Counted from the stretch's first letter, positions 1 through 7,299 are shown. The stretch: 9,327 nt of DNA from Alphaproteobacteria bacterium (GCA_015654715.1 JAATGK010000294.1:1-9327), one strand, 5' to 3'. Made by a program: numbers and translations. The notes: generated by a model from the sequence alone, not told the origin.

Positions 1-2664
1 CTCAAGGCCAACTATATCGATACCAAGCCGATTGCGGGTAAATGGGAGGTCTATGGACGGGCGGTGGTGCCTGCGCCGTGGAATCCCAAACAGAAGGCGC
101 TGGTGATTTTCGGCTCCGACGTGCGCGGCACGATCTGGGGCGTCATGGACCTGACGCGCGAGCTGGGCGTCTCGCCATGGGAATGGTGGGCGGACGTCAC
201 GATCGCACGCAAGGCGCGGCTCGCGGCCGGCGACGGCCTGACCTATTCGCGCGAGCCGTCGGTGAAGTATCGCGCCATCTTCCTCAACGACGAGGAATTC
301 GGCCTCTATCCTTGGGCGGCCACCACCTATGACCCGGCATCACACGACATCGGTCCCAAGACTTACGCCCGCATCTTCGAACTTATGTGGCGGCTGAAGG
401 CCAACGCCATCTGGCCGGCGATGCGCGGCATCGAGCACAGTTTCAACCAAGTGCCAGGCAATGCCGAAATGGCCGATGCCTACGCCATTATCCGCGCCAG
501 CTCGCATGCCGAAATGTTGGGGCGCACAAACTTGCGCGAATGGGACGTCACTCGGCGCGGTCCTTACAACTATCAGACCAACAAGCAGGCGCTGCTGGAT
601 TATTGGGACGAGGCGGTCAAACAGTACGGCAAATACGACAACATCTACACCGTGGGCCTCAGGGGTCTGGAAGATCGGCCGATGCAGGGCACCTCGGGTC
701 CGGCCGACACAGCGCGCATCCTGGAGAAGGTGGTGGAAGACCAGCGCACGCTGCTCTCGCACGATCTTGGTAAGCCGGCCGCCGACATCCCGCAAGTGTT
801 CACACCCTATAAGGAAGTTCTACCGGCCTATGACGCCGGCCTCAATTTGCCCGACGACGTCACGCTCAATTGGCCCGACGACAATTACGGCTATATCCGC
901 CGGCTGAGCAATGCCAAGGAGCGGACGCGCTCCGGCGGCGCCGGTGTCTACTATCACATCTCCTATTGGGGCTACCCCATGTCCTATCTATGGCTGGCGA
1001 GCACTCATCCGGCGCTGATGTGGGAGGAGATGAACAAGGCGTACCACTTCAACGCCCGCCGCATCTGGGTCCTCAATGTCGGCGATATCAAGCCGGGCGA
1101 ATATCTCAGCCAATTGTTCCTCGACATGGCCTTCGACAACGACGCCTATCCTGACATCGCCAGCGTCAAGGCGCACTTGCGGCGCTGGGCGGCGGCGAGT
1201 TTCGGCGAAGGCCATGCCGATGCCGTGGCGTCGATCATGTGGCGCAATTACGATCTCGCCTTCGACCGCAACCCGGAATTCATGGGCTGGACGCACACTC
1301 TGCCGGCGACGGCGCCGCATCAGACGGAGTTCAACATGCTGAACTTCGGCGACGAGAATGCCCGGCGCCAAGCCGCCTATCGCGCTCTGGTTGGCGATGC
1401 AGAGGCGCTGGAAAAGAGCATGCCGGCGGACCGCAAGGATGCGTTCTATGAATTGGTGCGCTATCCGGTCGGGGCCGCGGCCAGCATTAATTTGCGTCAG
1501 CTCAACCTCGATAAGACCATCGCCTACGCTTACCAGCAGCGCGCCAGCGCCAACGATTATGCCGCCGCCGCCCAGAAGGCGCAGGACGAGATCGACCTTT
1601 CCACGCGCACCTACAACACCGAACTGGCGGTCGGAAAATGGAAGAACATGATGGGCCAGGCACCTCATGGGCTGCCGATCTATCACCGGCCGCAGATTCC
1701 AACTTGGAAGAGTACTGGCGATACGGCCTGTGCGGTTCAAGTCGAAAGCGGGGGCTATTACGATGCGGCCGGCTCCACGCCCGGTCAGCCGCCGTTTGAG
1801 CCGCCGTTCGAGCGCTATCTGATCAGCTATTACGCCTCCGGCCTGATGCCCTTCCAGCCCGATCTCAAGCGCTCGAGCTATGTCGATATTTTCCTCAAGA
1901 CGCCGGTGAAGGCGCAATGGACGGCCAGTGCCAGCGCGCCCTGGATCAAAGTGGCCGAGACGCAAGGGGAGTTTGTGCCCGGCGCCAGCGAAGCGCGCGT
2001 CGAAGTTGCGATCGATTGGGACAAGGCGCCAGCAGACGGCAAGGGCGTGGTGACGTTCCAGTGCTCGACGTCGGATGTCCCGCTGCCCGTCGCGGTGACG
2101 ATCGCACCGGCGAACACGGTGAAGAACGTGTCCTTCATCGAAGTGCAAAGCATCGTGTCGATGTACGCCACTCATGCCGACACCCTCAGCAAGGGATGGC
2201 AGGTGTTGGACGGCCTAGGACATACGGGCGCCAGCCTGCGCTCGGACCTGGACATGGCCTCGGTCGATGCCTCCAGGCCAGCGTCGATTGCGAATGCGCC
2301 GTCGGCGACATGGCGGTTTGCCACCACCAACACGGCCAACCGCGCCACGCTTAAAGTGACGGCGCTGCCGTTCCTGCCGATCACCACTGAGAACAAGATG
2401 CGTGCAGCGGTGTCGGTCGACGGCGGTGCGCTACAGGTGCTGGATTTCGGTGCCGCGGAATTCTCCAAGCGTTGGGAAAGCCATGTCCTGTCCAACAGCG
2501 CGACGGAGACGATGGACAATCTGATCTTGCGCCCTGGTTCCCACAGCGTGACGGTCTATGCGCTCGACCCGGGGTTCACGCTGGACCGCCTGGAGGTTTC
2601 CTTCGACGGCGCCCCCGTAGCCTATGGACCAGTGCCGGAAACGAGGATCAGCAGCAAGAAATAG
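1..2664 (+). CDS. GH115 alpha-glucuronidase, 5'-truncated by the window edge
   Basis: The frame is open from base 1, so the true start and any signal peptide lie upstream; 887 residues plus a TAG stop are visible. Family hallmarks run in order: an N-terminal stretch with FGSDVRGTIWGVMDL and SPWEWWADV, then the catalytic region with FLNDEEFGLYPWA (near residue 95), ANAIWPAM, YTVGLRGLEDRPM, VTLNWPDDNYGYIRRL and YYHISYWGYP. From about residue 712 to the end is a beta-rich stretch matching the GH115 C-terminal domain. GH115 enzymes remove 4-O-methyl-glucuronic acid side groups from glucuronoxylan, usually in the periplasm or outside the cell. The length fits a family of roughly 900-1000 residues, so little is missing. 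The nearest neighbour, a glycerate kinase remnant, faces it. Family assignment is firm; substrate and location are inferred from the family. Confidence 0.93.
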   Translation, partial: LKANYIDTKPIAGKWEVYGRAVVPAPWNPKQKALVIFGSDVRGTIWGVMDLTRELGVSPWEWWADVTIARKARLAAGDGLTYSREPSVKYRAIFLNDEEFGLYPWAATTYDPASHDIGPKTYARIFELMWRLKANAIWPAMRGIEHSFNQVPGNAEMADAYAIIRASSHAEMLGRTNLREWDVTRRGPYNYQTNKQALLDYWDEAVKQYGKYDNIYTVGLRGLEDRPMQGTSGPADTARILEKVVEDQRTLLSHDLGKPAADIPQVFTPYKEVLPAYDAGLNLPDDVTLNWPDDNYGYIRRLSNAKERTRSGGAGVYYHISYWGYPMSYLWLASTHPALMWEEMNKAYHFNARRIWVLNVGDIKPGEYLSQLFLDMAFDNDAYPDIASVKAHLRRWAAASFGEGHADAVASIMWRNYDLAFDRNPEFMGWTHTLPATAPHQTEFNMLNFGDENARRQAAYRALVGDAEALEKSMPADRKDAFYELVRYPVGAAASINLRQLNLDKTIAYAYQQRASANDYAAAAQKAQDEIDLSTRTYNTELAVGKWKNMMGQAPHGLPIYHRPQIPTWKSTGDTACAVQVESGGYYDAAGSTPGQPPFEPPFERYLISYYASGLMPFQPDLKRSSYVDIFLKTPVKAQWTASASAPWIKVAETQGEFVPGASEARVEVAIDWDKAPADGKGVVTFQCSTSDVPLPVAVTIAPANTVKNVSFIEVQSIVSMYATHADTLSKGWQVLDGLGHTGASLRSDLDMASVDASRPASIANAPSATWRFATTNTANRATLKVTALPFLPITTENKMRAAVSVDGGALQVLDFGAAEFSKRWESHVLSNSATETMDNLILRPGSHSVTVYALDPGFTLDRLEVSFDGAPVAYGPVPETRISSKK

Positions 2665-2676
2665 GACAGCGCCGTT

Positions 2677-2697
2677 ACCCTCCCTCAAGGGGATGGT
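2677..2697. terminator. Hairpin between convergent genes, possible bidirectional terminator
   Basis: A 21-base imperfect hairpin pairs ACC with GGT on the outside and TCCC with GGGA inside. It has one C/T mismatch, a T-G wobble and a three-base loop. It sits 12 bases after the GH115 stop and 29 bases before the facing glycerate kinase stop. There is no T-rich tail on either strand, so calling it a terminator rests on position and structure only. Confidence 0.35.
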
Positions 2698-2726
2698 CGA
2701 ACGAATCCGCTCGATTACGCTCTGTT

Positions 2727-3497
2727 CTAAACGTCATCCTCGCCGATCAGAATGGCGCGGAAATCATTGACGTTGGTCAGGGTCGGCCCCGTCACTGCCG
2801 CGTCACCCAAGGCACCGAAGAAGCCGTGGCCATCTTTGTCGTCGAGGGCGTCGTGCGGGCGGATGCCGGCGCGTTCGGCGCGTGCCAGGGTGTCGGGCGC
2901 CAGCACCGCCCCGGCGATTTCTTCGAGGCCGTCGACGCCATCCGTATCCCCCGCCAGGGCCCAAATGCCGGGATGCCCATGCAAGCTGATGCCGAGCGCC
3001 AGCAGAAATTCGACATTGCGCCCGCCGCGTCCGCGCCCGCGCACCGTGACCGTGGTCTCGCCGCCGGATAAGAGCACGCAAGGCGGCGCGAAGGGCTGAC
3101 GGCGTGTCGCCACCTGCAGCGCGATGCCTGCCATCACCTTGCCGACGTCCCGCGCCTCGCCCTCGATGGCATCGCCGAGGATATGCACGGCGAGGTGCTG
3201 CGCGCGCGCGATCTTGGCGGCGGCTTCCAACGCCATCTGGGGTGCCGCGATGATCTTCGCTTCGGCGCGCGCCAGACACGGATCGCCGGGCTTTATGGTC
3301 TCCGCCTCCCGGTCGTTCAGCGCCGCCAAAACGGCACCTGACGGAGCGATGCCATAGCGCCGTAGAATAGTCAGAGCATCGGCAGAGGTGGACGGGTCGG
3401 CGACAGTGGGGCCGGAGGCGATGTCTCTCGGGCCGTCGCCGGGCACGTCCGAAATCATCAGCGTCAGCAGCTTCGCCGGATAAACTACCGCCGCCAA
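2727..3497 (-). pseudogene. Glycerate 2-kinase (MOFRL family), N-terminal part missing
   Basis: The intact part reads as the C-terminal 256 residues of a glycerate 2-kinase of the TtuD/GckA type, which phosphorylates D-glycerate to 2-phosphoglycerate in the cytoplasm. Recognisable blocks are TLMISDVPGDGPRDIASGPT near residue 12, LLSGGETTVTVRGRGRGGRN in the middle, LAGDTDGVDG, and VTGPTLTNVNDFRAILI near the end; the last three belong to the MOFRL domain. Full-length relatives have about 420 residues, so roughly 160 are missing. The only in-frame start is a TTG at 3497 with no good ribosome binding site, and homology seems to begin right there (LAAVVYPAK). Reading upstream in frame gives 12-20 unrelated residues and then a TGA. 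I found no trace of the missing half elsewhere in the window. Most likely non-functional; production of a short protein cannot be excluded. Confidence 0.85.
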
Positions 3498-3571
3498 TGT
3501 ACTGGGTGACTTCAGGAGAGGGACACTGGTCCGCGCGTATTCGCATCAAAGGCGATGTCAGAGCCATACTT

Positions 3572-3598
3572 GGCCTGTCCGGCTGAGCGGAACAGGCC
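3572..3598. repeat. Strong hairpin upstream of hipBA control region
   Basis: GGCCTGT at 3572-3578 pairs with ACAGGCC at 3592-3598. Inside, CCG pairs with CGG around a six-base loop, and one A is bulged. This gives a 10-bp stem. No T-tract follows on either strand. It lies between the broken end of the glycerate kinase gene and the AT-rich hipBA control region. It could be a terminator remnant, an insertion-boundary structure or a small structured repeat; the sequence does not decide. Confidence 0.4.
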
Positions 3599-3659
3599 GA
3601 ATCTCTCATAATATCAATAATAACAACACGTTGGCTTGGCTGCTGTATCTTTTTGGCAT

Positions 3660-3696
3660 CTCACGGCATCGTAAACTGACATTACGATGCCGTGAG
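3660..3696. promoter_or_regulatory. Operator O1 of hipBA (perfect inverted repeat)
   Basis: The 15-base half-site CTCACGGCATCGTAA at 3660-3674 is followed by a 7-base spacer and its exact reverse complement at 3682-3696. The right arm ends 10 bases before the predicted -35 box of the hipBA promoter. The same half-site recurs, slightly changed, in O2 with the same spacing. HipB-type antitoxins are dimeric DNA-binding repressors of their own operon, so HipB is the obvious ligand. That identity is inferred; the repeat is directly visible. Confidence 0.82.
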
Positions 3697-3706
3697 GCAA
3701 CAATGG

Positions 3707-3734
3707 TTGATTTGGCAGAAAGATGTGTTATGTT
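3707..3734 (+). promoter_or_regulatory. Predicted sigma70-type promoter of hipBA
   Basis: TTGATT (3707-3712) and TATGTT (3729-3734) are separated by 16 bases and resemble -35 and -10 boxes. The promoter sits exactly between the two operators: O1 ends just upstream of the -35 box and O2 begins 3 bases after the -10 box. Transcription would start near 3741, inside O2, leaving a leader of about 38 bases before the hipB ATG. Binding of a repressor to either operator should block polymerase. Confidence 0.55.
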
Positions 3735-3736
3735 GC

Positions 3737-3773
3737 CTCAAGACATCGTAAAATAACATCACGGTGGCTTGAG
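3737..3773. promoter_or_regulatory. Operator O2 of hipBA (imperfect inverted repeat over the start site and RBS)
   Basis: The left half-site CTCAAGACATCGTAA (3737-3751) and the right half-site, reading CTCAAGCCACCGTGA on the minus strand (3759-3773), are separated by 7 bases. This is the same 15-7-15 layout as O1. The two O2 arms match each other at 12 of 15 positions. The flanks extend the outer repeat to TGCCTCAAG and CTTGAGGCA. The right arm contains most of the GAGG ribosome binding site of hipB (3771-3774, 4 bases before the ATG), so the operator occupies the transcription start and translation signal together. Confidence 0.75.
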
Positions 3774-3778
3774 GCATC

Positions 3779-4114
3779 ATGACAGCACGTAACGCCCTTC
3801 TGAAGGCAGTTCCCTATCAGGTTGAGCAATCCTTGAAGAAGCTCGGCGCCAACCTGAAGACTGCTCGGCTGCGCCGAAACCTGACGACCGAGGAAGTGGC
3901 CCAGAAAATTGGGGTTGGCCGTTTTGTCGTCGCCGACGCCGAGAGGGGAAAACCTTCCACCGGCATCGCGATATACGCGGCGCTGTTGTGGGCTTATGGC
4001 CTGATCGATCAATTCGGCGAAATCGCCGATCCGTCTCGCGACGAGGAAGGCACGACGCTGTCGCTCAAGCGCGAACGTGCGCGCCATCCGAGGAAGCTCG
4101 ACAATGATTTCTAA
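3779..4114 (+). CDS. hipB: HipB-type antitoxin, XRE-family DNA-binding protein
   Basis: A 111-residue protein with a helix-turn-helix of the XRE/Cro type at about residues 24-80 (LGANLKTARLRRNLTTEEVA, then IGVGRFVVADAERGKPSTG). A charged, probably flexible tail follows. It is the first gene of a two-gene operon; the hipA start lies inside its 3' end, an 11-base overlap that suggests translational coupling. HipB proteins bind the HipA kinase and neutralise it, and the HipB-HipA complex represses the operon. Two matching inverted repeats around the promoter immediately upstream support autoregulation. The ATG at 3779 is chosen because GAGG lies 4 bases upstream and the operator ends just before it. 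Assignment rests on the fold and the adjacent hipA; DNA specificity is inferred. Confidence 0.9.
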   Translation: MTARNALLKAVPYQVEQSLKKLGANLKTARLRRNLTTEEVAQKIGVGRFVVADAERGKPSTGIAIYAALLWAYGLIDQFGEIADPSRDEEGTTLSLKRERARHPRKLDNDF

Positions 4115-5396
4115 AACCGCGCCCTCGGAATGCTTCGTCTACATCACGCTGCCCGGCACGACGGAGCCGGTCACGGCGGCACGCTTTGAACTCATTACCG
4201 ACCGCAACGGCATGCCGCTCGGCCGGCTGGTTTACGGCAAATCCTATTTGCAGCGCGCGGACGCAGTACCGATCGATCCGGTAGAGCTGCGGCTCACCGC
4301 GCGCGTCTATGAGACCACGTCCATGAACGGCGTCTTCGGCGCGCTACGCGATGCCGGGCCGGATTACTGGGGAAGGCTCGTTATCGAGCGCCACGTCGGG
4401 AAGTCGCCGCTCGGAGAACTTGATTATCTGCTTCATTCGCCCGACGACCGGGCGGGGGCGCTTGGTTTCGGCTTCAATTCAACGCCGCCACCTCCCAAAC
4501 GCCAATTCAATCGAACGCTCGACCTTGCCAAGCTCCAGGCGATTGCCGATGCCATCGCCAAAGACGAGGAACTGCCGCCCGAGGCCGACAAGGCGCAGGC
4601 GGCGGAACTGCTGCTGGCCGGTACCTCGATGGGAGGCGCGCGACCCAAAGCGGTGGTTGAGGACGACGACGGACTCTGGGTCGCCAAATTCAACCGGCTC
4701 GACGACAGATGGAACAACGCGCGCGTCGAGCACGCCATGCTGGTGCTGGCGCGTTCGTGCGGACTGACGACGGCCGAAAGCAAAGTAGTCGTCATCGGCG
4801 ACCGTGACACGCTCCTCGTCAAGCGTTTCGACCGCGAGAAGATCGCGGCCGGATACTTGCGCGCGCGTATGTTGAGCGGATTGACGCTGTTGCGGGCCGA
4901 GGATTCGCACCGCTCTCGCGATAAGTGGTCCTATATTTTTCTTGCCGAGGAACTGCGTCGCATCAGCAGTCAGCCGAAGAAAGATGCCGCCGAATTATTC
5001 CGGCGGATGTGTTTCAATGCACTGATCTCGAATACCGACGATCATCCGCGCAATCACGCGGTCATCGCCAAAGAGCAGGATTGGAAACTATCGCCCGCTT
5101 ATGACCTCACGCCGATGCCGCATGTCAGTCTCGAACACCGCGATCTAGCGTTGATCTGTGGCGATGGCGGGCGCTATGCCAATGCGAAGAATCTTCTTTC
5201 GCAATCAGCGCGCTTCCTTTTGTCGGATGACGCGGCCAAGGAAATCGTTTTCGCTATGCGAGACCGCATTAAGGCCTCGTGGTACGAACTCGCGCGCGCG
5301 GAAGGCGTCTCAGAAAAAGATTGTGAGCGTATCGCTGGAGCGTTTGCCTATCCGGGGTTTGATATGGATGGTGATCGAACGACGCAGGAAGCCTGA
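4104..5396 (+). CDS. hipA: HipA-family serine/threonine kinase toxin
   Basis: A 430-residue protein kinase-like toxin of usual HipA length. The N-terminal subdomain (about residues 15-115) is the HipA N1 region, with GRLVYGKSYLQR. The kinase core follows: a glycine-rich loop GTSMGGARPKA at residues 173-183, a lysine in WVAKFNR, and LLVKRFDRE. The catalytic loop is NTDDHPRN at 310-317 and the metal-binding aspartate is in SPAYDLTP (Asp334). All key motifs are present, so the toxin looks active. E. coli HipA phosphorylates glutamyl-tRNA synthetase, halting translation and causing persistence; the target here is unknown. A GTG at 4077 could extend the frame, but ATG 4104 is preferred because AGGAAG lies 7 bases upstream and the overlap with hipB is the short coupling type. 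No terminator was seen after the stop. Confidence 0.9.
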   Translation: MISKTAPSECFVYITLPGTTEPVTAARFELITDRNGMPLGRLVYGKSYLQRADAVPIDPVELRLTARVYETTSMNGVFGALRDAGPDYWGRLVIERHVGKSPLGELDYLLHSPDDRAGALGFGFNSTPPPPKRQFNRTLDLAKLQAIADAIAKDEELPPEADKAQAAELLLAGTSMGGARPKAVVEDDDGLWVAKFNRLDDRWNNARVEHAMLVLARSCGLTTAESKVVVIGDRDTLLVKRFDREKIAAGYLRARMLSGLTLLRAEDSHRSRDKWSYIFLAEELRRISSQPKKDAAELFRRMCFNALISNTDDHPRNHAVIAKEQDWKLSPAYDLTPMPHVSLEHRDLALICGDGGRYANAKNLLSQSARFLLSDDAAKEIVFAMRDRIKASWYELARAEGVSEKDCERIAGAFAYPGFDMDGDRTTQEA

Positions 5397-5578
5397 TTCG
5401 AACACTCTGCCTGACTGTCGCGACGCTCCGGAAAGCTGGGGCGTGTCATTGCTGCAGTTGGAAGCTCAAAAGCGGTTGGCAGGGCCGAACTGCGGGTGCG
5501 GCCCCCGACTGACCGATAGACCCCAATTCCAGAACCTGATCGAAGTGCGGTGGCATTTCAAACTGCCGAGCGAAGCGC
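5397..5578. other. Gap between hipA and IS remnant, no supported gene
   Basis: These 182 bases separate the hipA stop from the first recognisable transposase sequence. A minus-strand open frame (5446-5649) runs through here but overlaps the transposase remnant antisense, and I recognise no family in it. Part of the stretch may be unrecognisably decayed IS sequence. No clear terminal inverted repeat or terminator was seen. Confidence 0.4.
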
Positions 5579-6180
5579 TTGTTCGACAAATCCGAGCGCA
5601 CCAACGGCACCTTCAGCCTGCCGGACTTCACCTTCGATGCGGACGCCAACAGCTACACCTGCCCGGCGGCCAAGCTGCTGCTGCAATATCGCCGTCACTT
5701 CACCAATCAGAGAACCGGGATCGTCTTCGGTAACCGAAGGCAATATCGCGCCGAACGACGGGACTGTGCGGCGTGTCCTCTCAAAGCAAAATGTTGCCCC
5801 GGCCCGGACCCGCGCAAATTGTCCGTCAGCGTACACGAGGCCGCGCGCGACATCGTGCGGAACCTGCGCGACACACCCGAATACCTTCAGTCCGGCCGCG
5901 CGCGCAAAAGGTCGAGATGCTGTTCGCCCACCTCAAGCGCATTCTGCGGCTTGGACGATTACGACTACGAGGCCCTTGCGGCGCCCGCGACGAGTTCACC
6001 TTAGCCGCGATAGCCCAGAACCTCCGGAAACTCGCCAAGCTGATCCCGATGCCCCAGCCAGCAATGGCAATTTGAGGCCACGAGGCGCGAAAATCCAACT
6101 TCGTCAGGCCGTGGGCGGCGACCAGCGCGGCCAGCGTCGAGTTCTTCAACGATATCCGCCAGAAGTTGCCGTGCCGGTGA
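5579..6180 (+). pseudogene. IS1182-type transposase, C-terminal remnant with frameshift and stop
   Basis: The first frame encodes LFDKSERTNGTFSLPDFTFD, then YTCPAAKLLLQYR, CAACPLKAKCCPG and VHEAARDIVRNLRDTPEYLQ. These are the zinc-finger-like and downstream blocks of IS1182-family DDE transposases. Near 5900-5912 homology moves to another frame, which reads QKVEMLFAHLKRILRLGRLR and then ARDEFTLAAIAQNLRKLAKL. That frame meets a TGA at 6073-6075. Beyond it, VEFFNDIRQKLPCR and a stop at 6178-6180 continue in the same frame and look like the original C-terminus. The N-terminal half, with the first catalytic aspartates, is absent. The element therefore has at least three lesions (5' loss, frameshift, internal stop) and cannot move by itself. 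Terminal repeats were not found. Confidence 0.85.
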
Positions 6181-6204
6181 CGGCGAGCGCGCGGTGTGCC
6201 GAAG

Positions 6205-6678
6205 TCACTGGACCGTATTGCCAGCATCGGAGGAAGGTTTAGAGGGCGCCTTTTTAAAAATATGGGACAGGAGTAGCAGGAGCAAAACTGCAGCCGTGGT
6301 GACGATCAGTGAGTGCATCACGTCGCTCCAATTAAGTGCCCGAAGAAGTTCCAGAAAACCTCCGAAAACGGCGGTTACTATCGCGAGATGGAAAAACGAA
6401 AAGCTCGATTTGGTTGCTCCTGAATAACCTGCTACGGCCCCGTGCCTGTTAGGCTTTGGGCGGTAAGCGAGGACCATGCCGCTGACTACCAGCCAGGGCA
6501 ACGGCAGGATGAATATCAGATAGTCCTGCCAGCCCGCATGTGGTGCATCAAAACCGATGATAACCGCCGCTGACATAAACGCACCGGCACCGAAAAAGAG
6601 CAGGCCGAGAGCGATACGCCATGCACGCTGCGAACGTTCTTTACGCTTGATCGCCTCGCGAATATCAGGGTCATCCAT
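6205..6678 (-). CDS. Hypothetical four-helix membrane protein
   Basis: A 157-residue protein of no family I recognise. Its N-terminus is short and charged (MDDPDIREAIKRKERSQR). Four hydrophobic segments follow at about residues 21-43, 52-72, 95-115 and 122-141, ending in a KKAPSKPSS tail. The positive residues at the N-terminus, the RPKPNR loop after segment 2 and the lysine-rich C-terminus favour both ends inside the inner membrane. The frame is open back to 6912, but the upstream part is arginine- and proline-rich and looks non-coding, so ATG 6678 is preferred; a GGAG lies 11 bases before it, which is somewhat far. It stands alone between two IS1182 remnants on the opposite strand, with no partner gene. 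Its reality is supported by the clean alternation of hydrophobic helices and polar loops. Function unknown. Confidence 0.65.
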   Translation of the reverse strand: MDDPDIREAIKRKERSQRAWRIALGLLFFGAGAFMSAAVIIGFDAPHAGWQDYLIFILPLPWLVVSGMVLAYRPKPNRHGAVAGYSGATKSSFSFFHLAIVTAVFGGFLELLRALNWSDVMHSLIVTTAAVLLLLLLSHIFKKAPSKPSSDAGNTVQ

Positions 6679-7068
6679 TCCGCCGTTTGCTCCGTTCCCG
6701 CCATGAGCGCGCCACACCGCGCCCGCACACCTTATGGCCGTTTGGCGGCGTCGGAAAGCAGACCAATATTGTGAATTCAACCGTCCACCGCCCCCGCCGA
6801 ATGGCCGACTTTGGCGTGCGCCGTGACAAGGCGGCGCTTTCCAGCGGGTGCGAGGCCCGTCCGGCGACATCGTTCCAGCCGAAAGCAGTCGGAGCGGGCG
6901 TGGAGGCAACAAAATGCCCGAAGCTTTCGATTAAGGGCGTCACAAATTGGTGACGACGCAGGTGTGCAGGCCGCAACGCGAGTGAACGCCGAGCAAGCCT
7001 CGAAAATGCCGATGTGTACCTGTGTGCGATCATGGGGCGGTTGGGCGAACTACTTTGCGGTAGGAACC
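6679..7068. other. 390-base stretch without a supported gene
   Basis: Open frames exist on both strands, including one on the minus strand from 7033 to 6671, but they are rich in arginine, serine and proline, lack good ribosome binding sites and match no family I know. The stretch should hold the promoter of the membrane protein gene on the minus strand; I could not pick convincing -35 and -10 boxes. The right-hand part may be decayed transposon sequence belonging to the second IS fragment. Confidence 0.4.
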
Positions 7069-7208
7069 GTCAAGCTACTGCTGCAATATCGTGGGCGCCT
7101 TGCCAATCTGAGAACCGGCATCACCAAAGACCAGCGGATGATCTACAGGGCGAGCAACAAAGATTGCATGGCCTGTCCGCTGAAAAAGAAATGCTGCCCC
7201 GGCCAGCG
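7069..7208 (+). pseudogene. Second IS1182-type transposase fragment
   Basis: About 46 codons encode VKLLLQYRGRLANLRTGI, then MIYRASNKDCMACPLKKKCC and PGQ. This is the cysteine-rich middle block of an IS1182-type transposase. It aligns without gaps to the first remnant: bases 7071-7200 against 5671-5800 agree at 82 of 130 positions by hand count. The open frame runs on to 7260, but homology stops just after the CCPG motif and nothing upstream of 7066 is recognisable. It has diverged enough from the first remnant to be a separate old insertion rather than a recent duplication. Non-functional. Confidence 0.75.
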
Positions 7209-7299
7209 GCGACGCGTAGGCGGGCGGAGGGGTATTCAAATTTCAGAATTAATCCGCTAGGTGCAGCGCAGGTGGGGTAGGAATGCGCAGGAATCCAGC

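Noticed and set aside
988..2175. A 395-residue minus-strand open frame inside the GH115 gene
   Set aside because: It is antisense to clearly conserved GH115 coding sequence and has an arginine- and histidine-rich composition typical of an antisense shadow.
2803..3609. A 268-residue minus-strand open frame overlapping the glycerate kinase remnant
   Set aside because: From 3497 downward it is an arginine-rich shadow of the real glycerate kinase frame. The first 40 residues, reading MALTSPLMRI and PEVTQYIGG, look less random but match nothing I can name.
4077..4103. A GTG upstream start that would extend HipA by 9 residues
   Set aside because: The ATG at 4104 has AGGAAG 7 bases upstream and gives the usual short overlap with hipB; the GTG has no comparable site.
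5385..5410. A GATTCGAAC string at the hipA stop resembling a tRNA T-arm or attachment site
   Set aside because: No acceptor stem, anticodon arm or second copy could be found, so it is not a tRNA gene or a supported att site.
5725..5739. The palindrome CTTCGGT-A-ACCGAAG as a regulatory site
   Set aside because: It lies inside the coding part of the decayed transposase and is absent from the aligned second fragment; most likely chance.
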